In this document: in pieces, positions 36,188 to 49,749 of the stretch
Position numbering within the stretch: position 1 is the first letter of the stretch
How the letters are laid out: every line of letters starts with the position of its first letter
Origin: Neocallimastix lanati (nom. inval.)
Taxonomy: Eukaryota; Neocallimastigomycota; Neocallimastigomycetes; Neocallimastigales; Neocallimastigaceae
Direction: 5' to 3'
Assembly: GCA_016946835.1 (NCBI GenBank)
Contig: JACVTC010000134.1
Location: 214,501-278,500, forward strand
DNA length: 64,000 bases
Notes under the pieces: generated by a model
Told to the model about the DNA's origin: nothing
What the model saw: only the letters and a program-made list of their open reading frames with translations
Databases searched by the model: none
Position numbers and translations under genes: made by a program

Positions 36188-38268
36188 CTTTTACTTCATA
36201 TTTTGATATTTAATACAGATTCAATATCAATTTTATATATATATTAAAATATTGTTTACTATCAAACCATAATTTTTTTTTGTTTAAAAAAATTTGAAAT
36301 AAAAAGAATTAAAAGTTATTAATTTTATTCTTTTAATTATATTTTATTGTATTTTTTTTTTATATTTTTTTATTGTTAAATAAATAGCTTCATCAGTTTA
36401 TATACTATATATTTAATATTACATTGATAAATAAAAAAATTGTATATATTTAATAAATAATAAATAATAAATAATAAATAATAAATAATAAATAATAAAT
36501 AATAAATAATAAATAATAAATAATAAATAATAAATAATAAATAATAAATAATAAATAATAAATAATAAATAATAAATAAACAAGTAAATATATAATAAAC
36601 AATAAATAATAAATAAATGGATAAATAAATAGTAGCAAATAATAAATAATAAAGTTGTTTACAAATTATAGTACTTTTAAAATATTTCAATGGACCAATA
36701 ATCCTTTAAATAATTAATTATTAATTTATATAAATTAAAATTAAAAATTTAAATAATAGTTTTATTATTTACTACTAATAATAAAAATTATAATAATTAT
36801 TTATTTATTTTTAAAAATTTTTAATTCTGGTTTCTTATATATATGAAATTATTTATTTTTTAAGTTATATATTAAAGGTTATACAAACAAAATTCATAAA
36901 AAGTCTAGAATTGCTTTATTTTTATTTATTGTTTTTTTTCTTTTTTAATTAAATAAACAATTATTTTTTTTTGATATTGTAAAACCTTCATTATACTAAA
37001 GCTTTACACAATATAAATAAATAATAGTATTTAAATAAATAAATAATAATGGAATATAAATAATAAATAATGGAATATAAATAATAAATAATGGAATATA
37101 AATAATAGAAAAAAAAAAAAAAAAAAACATAAAATTTTAAATTAAAAATTTACTAATTCGTTATTACTTATTATTTATTAATTTATGATATATTAATATT
37201 AATTTTATACATTTATTAATGATATATATATAATATTCCATCTTCATTAATAATATATATTTTAATATTCTATTTTTATTAATGATTATATATTAATATT
37301 CCATATTTTATAATTAATATATAGGAAATTTTATTCTTTTTTTTTTTTATGAATTAAAAAATCAAAATTTTAATTTATATATTTTTGAAACTTTTTGAAA
37401 CAATTATTAATTATACCATGATATTATTTTTTCTTCATTTAATTATAAAATCTTTTTTTTTTCTTCTTCTTTTAAGTTTTTATTTATATCAATGGAATTA
37501 ATTATTAAAAAATTAATATAATAAATAATTTAATAATAAATAATAAATAATAGAATAATAAGTAATAATCAATAATCTATAATCAAAAATAATTAATATT
37601 TATTATTTTATTTAAATTATCAATATTAGTATTGAATTATCAAAAAATTATTTTAAATTACCTTTATTTATTTATAACAAAATTTAAAGGAAATTAATTA
37701 ATATATTTTTTATTTAACTTTTTTTTTTTTTTTTTTTTCATCTTTTTTGGCTAAATAATAGCTTTTATTGGATAATCTAAATTAAAAAAGTATTTTGTAT
37801 TACAGAAAAATCGTAGCATTAATACATATTATAATTTAATTAAATACTATTTTTTAAAACTTGAGAAATACAAGAATTTAATAAGTTATTGAAGGCTTGA
37901 AATATTTGATAAACAACTAAGAGAGTCATAAAATCAAATAAAAAAATAAAAATAAAAAAAAAGTTTAAAACTATAAATAAAATTTCTCTCAAAAGTTAAC
38001 AAACCGAACTTATCATAAAGTTTTTAGTAATTCTTTTAGTTTTCATTTATTTTATTTTCCTTTAGTGAATAAAATAAAAAATAATATGTTTATTAATTCA
38101 AAAATTTGATAATGATTAATTCATTGTATAAAAAAGTTAAAAAACATTTTATTTTTAATGAATAATATTTTATATTATATAACATTAATACTTTGCTATA
38201 TATATTTTATAATTTTAATAACTAAAAAAGGTTTTATATTGTCATACATGTATGTAAATTATTAATTT

Positions 38269-38304
<36 letters not shown>

Positions 38305-39009
38305 TATATATTATACAGAGAAAAATTTTTATAAAATATTTTTTCTTTTTTGTATGTTTCATGATAATTTTTTTAAATTTTTAACTTTATATTTAATCAT
38401 TCCGTTTTTTTATAAAGAAAAAACAAAAACTTAATTTCTTATTATTTATATTTATAAACTTTAAGCCATCTCAATTTATGATTAATAATATATAATTATA
38501 ATTTAATTAAATCAATACTCTTTAATATATTATAAGCCATTTTTCAAATGTGTAACCTTTCAATTATCCTTAAAATTTTTTTTAATTAAGATTAAAAAAA
38601 AAAAGTGTAAAAATAAAACCATTACACAAATATATTTTAACGCTTGGCTCTAACATTAATAACAAAAGTTTATTATGTATAAATTTTAATTACTATTATT
38701 TTTTTGTATTCTAATTAATTAATTGGTAATAATTAATTAATAATAGAAACACGATTTTATAATGATACTATTGGACACAATAATCATGATAATTAATTAA
38801 TTTAATATTTTTTTAATTAAAAAATAATAATTTATACTAAATAAAACATAAAAAAAAATATAAAATATAAAATATAAAATGAAATAAATATATAGATAAA
38901 TAAATAAATATATAAATAAAATTATAACTAAATTAAATAACTAAACTAAGTTAATAGAATATTTATGTATTTTATTATTATATTTTAATTATACTATTAG
39001 AAACAATAT
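34860..39009. other. Intergenic low-complexity region
   Basis: No gene recognised. It contains AAT clusters (35450-35570), long poly-T runs (36150-36185, 37720-37739, 38272-38298), an (AATAAAT)n array at 36450-36588 and repeated TGGAATATAAATAATAAATAA units at 37048-37105. Minus-strand frames at 36376-36690 are repeat translations. Confidence 0.75.
36450..36588. repeat. (AATAAAT)n heptanucleotide array
   Basis: About 20 perfect 7-bp units. The same unit, in the same or opposite orientation, forms arrays at 28970-29283, 58852-59080 and 59700-59760. Confidence 0.93.
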
Positions 39010-39355
39010 AATTATATAAAAAAATAAAAAATTCGAGAAATAGTAAATATATATGTAACGTAACATATATGACTATCAATTACATAAATAACAATAGATT
39101 TCTCCCAAATAAACTGAATTAATGGTTTTTTTTCTTTAATCATTTCTAAATCAAAAAAAAAAAAATTATAATTAAAAAAAAAAAAAAAAAAAAGGGGAAT
39201 TTTTTTTTTTTTGATTTAGAAATGATTAAAGAAAAAAAACCATTAATTCAGTTTATTTGGGAGAAATCTATTGTTATTTATGTAATTGATAGTCATATAT
39301 GTTACGTTACATATATATTTACTATTTCTCGAATTTTTTATTTTTTTATATAATT
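39010..39355. repeat. Perfect 158-bp inverted repeat with 30-nt spacer
   Basis: Left arm 39010-39167 and right arm 39198-39355 are exact reverse complements by direct reading, including a unique GTAACGTAAC core and TTTCTCCCAAATAAACTGAA. The spacer is poly-A ending in GGGG. No coding content. A transcript would fold into a very long perfect hairpin. A fold-back mobile element, a small-RNA hairpin locus or an assembly palindrome are all possible. Confidence 0.93.
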
Positions 39356-41211
39356 TTATTACTTTATTTTAATATATATAAAGTAAAAGAAATGAACCCA
39401 AAATATTAATAATATAAATAATAAAGTAATATAAAATATATATATAATTAAAATTCATATTAAATGAATAATTATAAACATATTATTATAAATAAAAATA
39501 TTACATAAATATCTCCAGTTATTTTTAAGGATATTAACTGTAAATACTAACTGCTTTCAATTAAGTAAAAAGTATTTATTTTATCATGAAAAAACCTTAT
39601 AAAATAAATAAAATAAATATAACAAAAGCATAAAAAATAATATTTCTTTTTAGAATAAATATTATTAAATTGATTAGAAAAAAAAATTATTATAATAATT
39701 TTATAAAGATAAAATTATAATATTTAAGATTATTCCATTTTTGATTCTATAAAATACTTTATTAATAAGTATAATAAGTAAACTTTTTTATGAAACATAG
39801 AACAGGATTTGCTTTTATTTTATTTTTATTATTAAAAAATTATATAATAAAAAAAAAATAAAACAAACAGTAGAATATAAATATAAAAGGTATTTTAATA
39901 AATGAATAAAATATATATATTAATAATAAATAATATTTTATTCATATTTAAGTATGAATAAAATATATATAATCTTTTATATATATGTTCTTTTTTCTAT
40001 TTTTTTTTATATTAAAAAAAAAAAGGAAAAAATTAAAACTTTAAACTTAAATTGTTAATGAATTACTTAAATTAAGCTATTTTATGGTGCACATTAAAAA
40101 TAACTTAATATTGAAAATCTTCTTAGTATTAAAAGATTACTTTTTACCATGTAGTTTTAATCCTTAAAAATATTTATATTTTTTTTTAAAACATTTTATT
40201 ACATTAATTTAATAATTTATAAAAGTTAAGAAATAACCATATGATGATCATTTATTTATTTAGTTTTTGTTTAAAAGTATTTATTATATTTTGTTCTTTT
40301 TTATTTATTTATTTGTTCAATATATCTTTATTAATTAAATAAGAAGAACAAAACAAATTGAAAATTAATCTTTGTTATAATATAATGAATAATCTACTTT
40401 TAAATAATTATAAATTATCAAAATAAAAATATTATTTAAATATTTTTAATTGTGTAATTTATTTTGTCTTTATAATGGTAAAATGTATATTAAACAAAAT
40501 TTATATAAAATCATTACTATTAAAGTTTTAAGTATGGAAAAAAATTTAGGTTGCACAAATAATTAACGTAATATAACAGATTATATTATAATATATTGAA
40601 TATTTATTTATTTTTTATTAAATTGAAACAAATAGATTGTGAAAGAATTATGTCACCAAAATTTAAATTATTTATATAAAAAAATATATTGGAATTTAAT
40701 AATTAAAATTAAACTTTTAATATATTATATTATAATTTATTTTATTATCTTTTTACTTTTTTTTTTTGTTTTATATTTTAAATATAATTAAACAATTGAT
40801 TCTAAATTATGTGGTAATATATTTAATATATATTATAATTTGTTTTAAATACATTTTTTCATATTTTTTATATATTTTAAATTTTTTATGTTATATTTAT
40901 TTTTTTTTTTTTAATATGTTAATTATTAATATATCATTTAATTTAAAAAAAAAATTAAAAATATTAAAAAATTAAAAATAAAAAAAATTATTAGGTATGC
41001 TTTTAACCAATAATTAAAGTTTGCCTTTTTTCTACTATTAAATAAAGTTATTATATATTTTGTGTTTTTTAAATATTAATATATAGAACTTTTGAATAAA
41101 TAATGAACTTTATCTAAAATGCAGTAATATTATAGGTAAAAAAATAAATATTAAAAATGTTTTTTTTTTTTATTAAAATGAAATATTAAAAAATTTTTTT
41201 TTTTTTGATAA

Positions 41212-41242
<31 letters not shown>

Positions 41243-41688
41243 TTAATTATATAAATTAAATTTATGATTATAATAAATAATATAAATAATGATAACATAT
41301 TAATTTATATTATATAAATAAAAATTAAATATATTATTAAAACATAAAATTTTTAATACATATATAAATATTAAAATATTTTCCTCAGAATTTTTTTCTA
41401 CACTTTTCTTATTTTTTTTTCTTTATTTTAATTTATTATTTGCGTATAATGAAAAAGTGATGCAATAAATTGTATATCCAAAATCACTTTTATAATAAAA
41501 ATAATAAAGTATTTATAGAGATAATATTATTTTGAAATTAATTAAAAACAATAAATAATAATAATAATATGATTTTATTTTATTAAATAAAATAAATAGA
41601 AAAAAATAGAATAGAATAAAAATAAATTAAATAATAATAATAATAATAGCAAAAAAAAAAAAAAAAAAAAAACATAAAAATAAAAACA

Positions 41689-41719
<31 letters not shown>

Positions 41720-41980
41720 CAAAAAGAAAAAAAAAAAATTAAATTGAAGAATAAGTTTTAATTATTTATTAATATAAACAAATTTAATTAAAAAATATTA
41801 TAATATATTCCATTTTCTTTTGTCTTTCAGTAATAAATAAATTAGAAATTATTTTGTCAACAAATAAAAATATAATATATTTTTCTTAATTTATTTTTTT
41901 TTTTTAAAAAAAAAAAGAATTAAATAAATAAATATATAAATATATAAATTAAAATAAAATTACAAAACTAAAATTTAAAT
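39356..41980. other. Intergenic low-complexity region upstream of the seven-TM gene
   Basis: No gene recognised. AAT cluster at 41210-41242. The last 350 bases before the ATG at 41981 are very A-rich with (CAAAA)n at 41685-41722, probably the promoter and 5' leader, but no defined element can be named. Confidence 0.65.
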
Positions 41981-43874
41981 ATGTTCGATGCAAATATAAA
42001 AACAAAACCAATTGATGACGGTTTCGGAGTATTTGTTAATGCTACAACCGAAATATTGGATCATGTTAATAAAACACAATATTATGGACCAAGTTTAAGT
42101 TTCATTTTAGTTTTATATACCTATTGTATTATTGGTGAGGGTAAACTTTGGAAACATTTATTAAGAGTAACATTTTATGGGTTTATTGCTGTTTCCTTAA
42201 CAAGTCTTTTCGATACTTTTAAACTTTACTTCACTCTTGATTATGTATTACAAATTAAATGGCTTGAAGGTATATTTTGGCATTTGAATGAATACGGCTA
42301 TGTATATATTTCCTTTATAAAATTACAGACAGTCGTTAATGAACTTAAAAAGAAATATTGGGATTATATCATGAAGATATTATTTATATATAATTTATTA
42401 GTGAGATTTTTAATTGCCTATGCAAATATTGCTGGAAGAACAAGTAGTGCAGGTTCACATTTACAAGGTTTAACTTTTCTTCCTTTAGCTTTAGTTGAAG
42501 TTGCTTTTATGTATTTGATTATTAAAACTTTTATTGAACAATCTAATACTAATGCAATGAGTAAAGATATTGTATCTACTATGTTAACAAGTACTTTAAC
42601 TAGAATGTTTTTAGGTAAAAGATAAAATTTTTTTTTTATTTATATATTTAAGATATTTTTTATTTAATATTCTGTATAAATATAAATATAACATCTATGA
42701 TTATATAATTAATAACTTAATATTTAATATTATTTATTATTAATAATATATATTATATTTATACATATATATATATATATATTTTGAAAATTATTAGTTG
42801 CTCTTATTTATTTCGTAAGTTCTATTGTTTGTTTCTTATATGCTCCACCAATTTTAAAGGGTATTAAAAATACAGTTTGGAGAGCAAAAGCAGCTTTAGG
42901 TTTAATTTTCCTTCTTGATTTATTATTTATTCGTATTGATTTAAGAGAAAAATTAAGTTATGGTGAAAGTACAAGTCAATATAAGAAATCCTATGGAAGT
43001 AACCCTAATAATTCCCAAGCCAATTATCAAAAAATTAATTATGGTAAATAATAATAAACTATTGATTAAATATTCATTTATAATATATAGATAGAGAGAT
43101 AGAGAGATAGATAGATATTTTTTTTGAAATATTGTGTTTAGAAGATATAAAATGATTTTTAATAAATATTAAATAATACTGTATTTATGCTAAAACTATT
43201 ATTTTTTGTTTATTTTATTTTATTAGATTCTTTCAGTGGAAATAAATATAGTCAATCTAGTAAAACTTTGCAAGGTAATTCATATTCTTATTATAATGGA
43301 CAATCTTCTCAAGATACTAGTAAATTTAATTTCTCCTATGATACTAGTAAATATAGTCATTCACATTCTCATTCACAAGATACCAGTAAATATAGTTATT
43401 CACAAGAACCAATTGTTTTAAAAATGGAAACAACTGAATCTATTCCAGATAACTATAGTTACGGTCCATATGGATCTTTAAAACCCTCAGAAAAGTACTT
43501 TAATCAAGTAAGTATAATAATTATTAAGATAAATGATGAAATTTTAAACAAGAATATATTAATAAAATTTAATATATATAATACTAATTTATTATTATTT
43601 TTTTATTTTATTATTAATAAATATTAATTTCGATAAATTTATAGTTAAAACATAAATAAAAAATATATATATATAATCTATATATATATATAAATTAACA
43701 ACATTATGATATTATTATTTCATATATGTTAATTTTTTATTCCATGAAAGTAGTCAATTGATTCAATAATAATAATGTTTATATTATATTAATTTATTAA
43801 AAACAAAAAAATATATATATCTTTTTGTTTTAATTTAGAAATATAAATTTATAAAGTTCTTAAATGTTAAATAA
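41981..43874 (+). CDS. Putative seven-transmembrane protein with Ser/Tyr-rich tail (4 exons), function unknown
   Basis: Exons 41981-42614, 42798-43043, 43227-43507 and 43839-43874 join in frame to 1197 nt (398 residues) with GT-AG introns. The last, 36-nt exon is the least certain. Hydrophobic segments lie at about residues 37-52, 61-80, 103-118, 130-150, 163-184, 211-230 and 243-260, so a seven-helix topology is likely. The residue 1-36 start is polar, without a signal peptide. A cytosolic or extracellular tail of about 135 residues follows, rich in Ser, Tyr, Gln and Asn, with repeats of the type QDTSKYS and alternating Ser-His. No motif of a known receptor or transporter family was recognised. 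A GPCR-like or other multi-span protein is possible. It has no close gene neighbours. The first three exons have clearly coding composition. Confidence 0.82.
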
Positions 43875-43905
43875 AATAATAATAATAATAATTAATAATT
43901 ATAAA

Positions 43906-43944
<39 letters not shown>

Positions 43945-44005
43945 GTTAAAACCATTAATCAAAACAAAATGCAAAACAAAAAATAAAAATAGAAAAAATT
44001 AACAA

Positions 44006-44036
<31 letters not shown>

Positions 44037-47000
44037 TAAAACTGGAAAAAAATGTAATTATAAGATTTTTGCTTATAGAAGATACTTTATCTTATTATTT
44101 AAAAAATAAATTATAATAAAAAAAATAATTTTTTCACATTAACAGTAAATTTTATTGTATACTATTTCAATATTAATTTCAAATATATTAAAATTAAAAA
44201 AAATTTATTTTTAAAAATTTTTTTTTAATTTATATATATATATTTTTCTCTATACTTATATATTAACTAATAAATATATAAATATAATATATATGTTCAA
44301 CCAATATTTATAGTTCTTTATATTTCTACTACTTTATATAAATATATATATATAACAAAAAAGCCAACCATTCTAAATTAATATTATTAAAAGTCAACAA
44401 TTCTAGACTAATATTATTATTATTTTTTTTTTTTTGTATTATTTATTAATTTTTATATATTTATTTAATTAGTAAAAAAAATTTTTTTTTATTTTTCATT
44501 CTTATTAAACATGTAAACTTTTATATGTAATTGTTTTTTTTTGTTTTTTTTGTTTTTTCTTAAAATAAAAGTAAATATATCATATAATTATGAATATATT
44601 AATTAACTATAATTTAAATAAATTATAGTTAATTTTTAATATAATTATAGTTCTTTAAAATTTATTAAAAGAAATTTTTTTTTTATATTACTATAATTAT
44701 GAGTAATATTCCTTTTTTTATTTACTATATAGAAAAATAAATTATGGAAAATAAAATTAATATATATATAATTTTTTATTTTCTATTCATAATTTGTAAA
44801 AATATATATTAATTTCAAATATATTCATTTATGTAATATAAATATATAAAAAAAAAATTTTTTTTTTGTTTTTTATTTTATAAAAGGGAAATTGTTGAAA
44901 AACAAAAAATAAAAAATAAAAAATAAAATAAATAAAAAATGAATTTATAAAATTATATATTACTAATATTTATTTATTTTTATTTTTATTTATATTAATT
45001 TTTTTTTTAATTTACACAAAAAATATAAATATATACATATTTTTTGTAATTAAAAAAAAAAAAAAAAAAAAAAACTATGTAAATATATATTTATTACCTC
45101 AACCAAAAATATTATATTAAAGGTTCGAATTAGAAGGTTTGAAATACTAAATATGGAAGAGTCTAGAGATCGTTTATTCTTAATGTTTCACAGTCTAAAT
45201 ATATATATATATTATATATGTATATTTATTAAGTAAATAGTTCTAGATTTTATTACAAAATGTTTTTCTTTTTTTTATTTTTTCTCCTAACAGGAAAAAA
45301 TACTATATAAATATTAATATGGTATAATATATCAATAAATTACATAAAAATACAAATATAATTTTTAAAGGAAAATAATTTTTTTTTATTTTCAATATAT
45401 ATTTTGTTTCATACAGTATTTTATATAAAATTAGAAAGAAAAGAAAAAAAAATTTTTTTTTTTCCTTTTTTGAAAATATACTTTAAATAGAAATAATGAA
45501 TAATATATAATAAATTTCTATTTTTTTAATTATAAATATTCTTTATAAAATTTTATTAAAATTTTTTAATTAAGCCCAGTTTTTTGTTTATTTTTTTTTT
45601 TTTTTTTTTTTTTTTTTTCAAAAAAAAAAAAAAAAAAAAAAAAAAAGATTATGAATCATAAATACGAAATTAATAAAAGAAAAAATAAAAAAATAAAAAA
45701 TAAAAAAAAAAACTATTAATTATAATTTATAAATTTATACACAAAATGAAAGAAAAAGGAAAAAAAATTTTTTTATTTTTATTTTTTTAATTTTCTTTCT
45801 TTTCTTTTTTCTTTTTTCTTTTTTTTTAATTTTTTTTATTTTGAAACTTTCTTAATTAGTAAAAAATCTTTAATAAAAATTTTCCCAATAAAATAAATTA
45901 AAAAAAAAAAAAAAAAAAAAACGGCAATTTCTAAATTAATAAATTTATTAATTATTTCATAAATATAAAATGATAGGATATAAATATATCAAAAAAAAAA
46001 AAAAAATTCTAAAATAGGATATTATTAATACAAATTAATAATTTTTTTTTTTTTAAAATTATTCATACATAATGAATGAACATATATTTTATATGATTTT
46101 TTTTTTTTTTATGTATGTATGTATATCACCATGTCTATTGGAATTAAAATCATTTTTAGTTCATTTTTTGTTTTATTGTTATTAATACTTTATTCTATTA
46201 TACTACTTCATTATTTATTTAATTTTATTTTTATTAATACTTTACTATTTTATACTACACTATTTATTTTATTTTAATTTTCACTTATGCTTTATTCTTT
46301 ATTATTCTTTATTATGTTGTTTATTTTATTATAATGGTTTACTCCTTTTTTTTTTTTTTTTTTTTTTTAAACTTTACTATTTATTTTATTTCATTTTTAT
46401 TAATAATTTACTATTTTATACTACTTCACTATTTGTTTTATTTTATTTTTATAAATACTAGACTATTTTATATTTATACTACTTTATTATTTATTTTATT
46501 TTATTTTATTTTATTTTTTATTTATACTTTATTCTTTATTGCACTTTATTTTTTGTTTATTTTATTATAATAGTATATTCAATGATGATATATAATATAT
46601 ATCATTCATTCATTTATGATACTTCACTATCCTAGTTATATTTGTATATTTAGCTCTTTATTATTATATATATTCATCGGTTATTCATATTATTATCAAT
46701 ATGTAAGATCATTACATATCAATTCATTCACTAATCGTTCATTGGAGCCTCAATTCACTGCTTTACTCTTTTTTTTTATACTTTACCATTTATTTTATTT
46801 TATATTATTTTTATTAATATTTTCTACTTTATTAAACTTCATTGTTTATTTTATTTTATTTTTATTAATACTTTACTATTTTATTGTAAATAATTAAATA
46901 AATAAATATGAAATAGAGTACTATAAAAGAAGCTGAAGGAATCAAGATTTATAATATTATGACCATAGACGTAAATTTAGATGTATTTTTTGAGCCTTTT

Positions 47001-47617
47001 TCATTAATTTGTTCAAAACATATGAATTGATACAAAATAAAAGCAAATTCTTCTTTAAAATTATATATGGATGTAATTTTCGATCCAGAAAATACTAAAT
47101 TTATTGATAATTTTATCATTTTAAGGAGGTTTAAATAATAAATAGAGGTAAATGTTAAAAACGGTTTGCAACAAAGATGATAATTCATATGCCATCAATA
47201 CCACTAAGAATAAAAATATTATTATTAAAAAATAAATTTGACATAAAAAATAAGAAAAGAAAATAAATTCTTTTAATTATGATATATTAAATAATTATAA
47301 TTATCCAACCATATATTTATATAACAACAATTATCCAACTCGGTATAACAATACGATAAACTCAATAAAATCAAGTATAAACCAAAATTATTTATTTATT
47401 TAATATTATTATTATTAATAAAAATAATGTTAATAATCATAATAATATTTACAATGATGATTCCTATTATTATCTTCCAAATACTAATCAAAAAAATATA
47501 TTCCTTCATGAAAAAAAGAATAATATAATAAATAATTAGTATAAATTATTTCAAATTAATGTTTCAACCAGATTTAAACAAATTTAAATTCATTTAATTA
47601 TTATAATGGCTAAATAA
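43875..47617. other. Intergenic low-complexity region
   Basis: No gene recognised. Poly-A at 43910-43942, poly-T followed by poly-A at 45590-45646 (a potential T/A fold-back), TTTTATTTT-rich repeats at 46200-46900. Around 46940-47190 and 47290-47590 the sequence is less repetitive and may be decayed coding DNA, but I could not match it to a family. Confidence 0.65.
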
Positions 47618-47885
47618 TTTTTTTATTTTATTTTATTTTATTTTATTTTATTTTATTTTATTTTATTTTATTTTATTTTATTTTAATTAAATTTATTTTT
47701 TATTTTATTTTAATTTATTCTATCTGTACTATATATTCATATTCTACTATTTATTTTATTTTATTTTTATTTATACTTTACTCTTTTATACTACTTCACT
47801 ATTGGTTTTATTTTATTTTATTTAATCTGTACTATATATGTACTATATATTTATATTCATATTCTACGATTTATTTTATTTTATT

Positions 47886-47940
<55 letters not shown>

Positions 47941-47942
47941 TT
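47618..47942. repeat. Minisatellite, TTTTA-rich orientation, block 1
   Basis: (TTTTA)n at 47620-47685, then units with the spacer AATCTGTACTATATATTTATATTCTACTA-like sequence, ending in (TTTA)n at 47880-47941. The spacer is the same as in the array at 48785-49325. Confidence 0.85.
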
Positions 47943-48204
47943 GTAATTCTTTAAGAATTAGATAAAAAAAAAAATTAATAAACCAATTATTAAAATTTGA
48001 ATTCAATTTTTTATTATATAAATAAATGAATATAAATTTTACTTATTGGAATTTTTATTATTTAACCCTCTAAAATTCTCTTTATGTTGAAATCATTTCG
48101 CCAATTTTTATAATACAAATTTTCAATACGCCATTTATTTTAAATGGCTTGTAAAATTTTTGTTAACGCCATAAAAAATTTTAAATTATATGTAAAAAAA
48201 ATAA

Positions 48205-48520
48205 ATGTATAAATAAATAAATAAATAAACAAATAAATAAATAAATAAATAAATAAAGAATGTAATATGTATATAAAATAAAAATATATAGTAGAATATG
48301 AATATAAAGTACAGATTGAATAAAATAAAATAAAATAAATAGTAGAATATAAATATAATTACAGATTGAATAAAATAAAATAAAATAAATAGTAGAATAT
48401 AAATATAATTACAGATTGAATAAAATAAAATAAAATAAAATAAAATAAAATAAAATAAAATAAATAGTAGAAATATAAATATAAAGTATATATTGAATAA
48501 AATAAAATAAAATAAATATC
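48205..48520. repeat. Minisatellite, TAAAA-rich orientation, block 2 (inverted)
   Basis: (AAAT)n from 48205, then about five units of roughly 45-60 bp containing TAGTAGAATATAAATATAA, ACAGATTGAA and (TAAAA)n. It is the reverse complement of the units in blocks 1 and 3. Confidence 0.88.
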
Positions 48521-48784
48521 TAATATTTTTTTATTAAAGAGTATTACAGATCAATGTTTTAGAAATGAAAATTTTTTACATTTTTATTGTATTCAATTGA
48601 TGATGTAATTTAATATATATAAAACAATATTATTGATTGTTAATAATCTCATTAAATATAAATGATTTTTTTGCTTTCTAACATATATAATTAAATAAAA
48701 CATTTTATTTTTAAAAATAAATTGTCTTTAATATTCTTTAATAAAAAATAATGATAAATATTTACTTTATTTTATTTTATATAT

Positions 48785-49325
48785 TTGTACTTTTATATTA
48801 TTACATTCAATATTTATTTTATTTTATTTTATTTTATTTTATTTTATTTTATTTTATTTTATTAAATCTGTACTTTATATTTATATTTCTACTATTTATT
48901 TTATTTTATTTTATTTTATTAAATCTGTACTTTATATTTATATTTCTACTATTTATTTTATTTTATTTTATTTTATTAAATCTGTACTTTATATTTAATA
49001 TTCTACTATTTATTTTATTTTATTTTATTTTATTTTATTAAATCTGTACTTTATATTTATATTTCTACTATTTATTTTATTTTATTTTATTTTATTAAAT
49101 CTGTACTTTATATTTAATATTCTACTATTTATTTTATTTTATTTTATTTTATTTTATTAAATCTGTACTTTATATTTAATATTCTACTATTTATTTTATT
49201 TTATTTTATTTTATTCAATCTGTAATTATATTTATATTCTACTATTTATTTTATTTTATTTTATTCAATCTGTACTTATATTTATATTCTACTATTTATT
49301 TTATTTTATTTTATTTTATTTTGTA
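48785..49325. repeat. Minisatellite, TTTTA-rich orientation, block 3
   Basis: About ten units of (TTTTA)4-8 followed by TAAATCTGTACTTTATATTTA and a TTCTACTATTTA piece; spacer variants differ by one or two bases and alternate. Its 96-codon open frame is repeat translation. Confidence 0.9.
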
Positions 49326-49539
49326 TACTTGTACTTACTATTGCATTCTTTATTTATTTATTTTTTTTTACAAATAATTGAAAAACTAATTTTTCAAAAT
49401 AAGTATTTAGAATAATATTGGATTATTAATAGAATAATTTTAATTATATAATTAAAAAATATTTATAAAAATATAGAAATGGAAAAAAATCTTATTATCG
49501 ATATAAGTGAGTTTAACAAAGGAAAAAAATAAATTATTA

Positions 49540-49749
49540 TTAATAAAAAATATAAATTTAATTTTTCATATATAAGAAAAGATAATTCAAAAGTTTATGT
49601 ACAGAAATAAATGTAAATCTTTTATTATTTTAAATGATAAGAAAGAAATCTTAAAATATGATAATTCACATAATCATCCTGAAAAAGAATACGATGTATC
49701 TCTATCTATAATGAAACATAAAATTAAAGATGGAATTGAAAAATGTTGA
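49540..49749 (+). pseudogene. FLYWCH-type zinc finger relic (transposase-associated domain)
   Basis: The frame from about 49592 gives MYRNKCKSFIILNDKKE, KYDNSHNHP and then EKEYDVSLSIMKHKIKDGIEK before a TGA. In the preceding frame FSYIRKDNSKVY supplies the upstream strand. The aromatic/basic start, the Cys and the HNHP end are the hallmarks of a FLYWCH zinc finger, which commonly sits at the N-terminus of MULE-type transposases. One frameshift splits it and no transposase follows, so it is a fragment. Confidence 0.68.

Noticed and set aside
36376-36690. Minus-strand 104-codon hydrophobic frame
   Set aside because: Heptanucleotide array read as Leu-Phe-Ile-Tyr; two frames on the same strand are open for the same reason.
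45117-45200. tRNA-like segment with a GGTTCGAATTA B-box-like sequence
   Set aside because: No acceptor stem, no anticodon arm and no A box at the right spacing could be drawn.
46949-47188. Minus-strand 79-codon frame
   Set aside because: No homology or splice context; the opposite strand looks equally coding-like.
48751-49041. Multi-span membrane protein frame
   Set aside because: Repeat translation of the TTTTA minisatellite.
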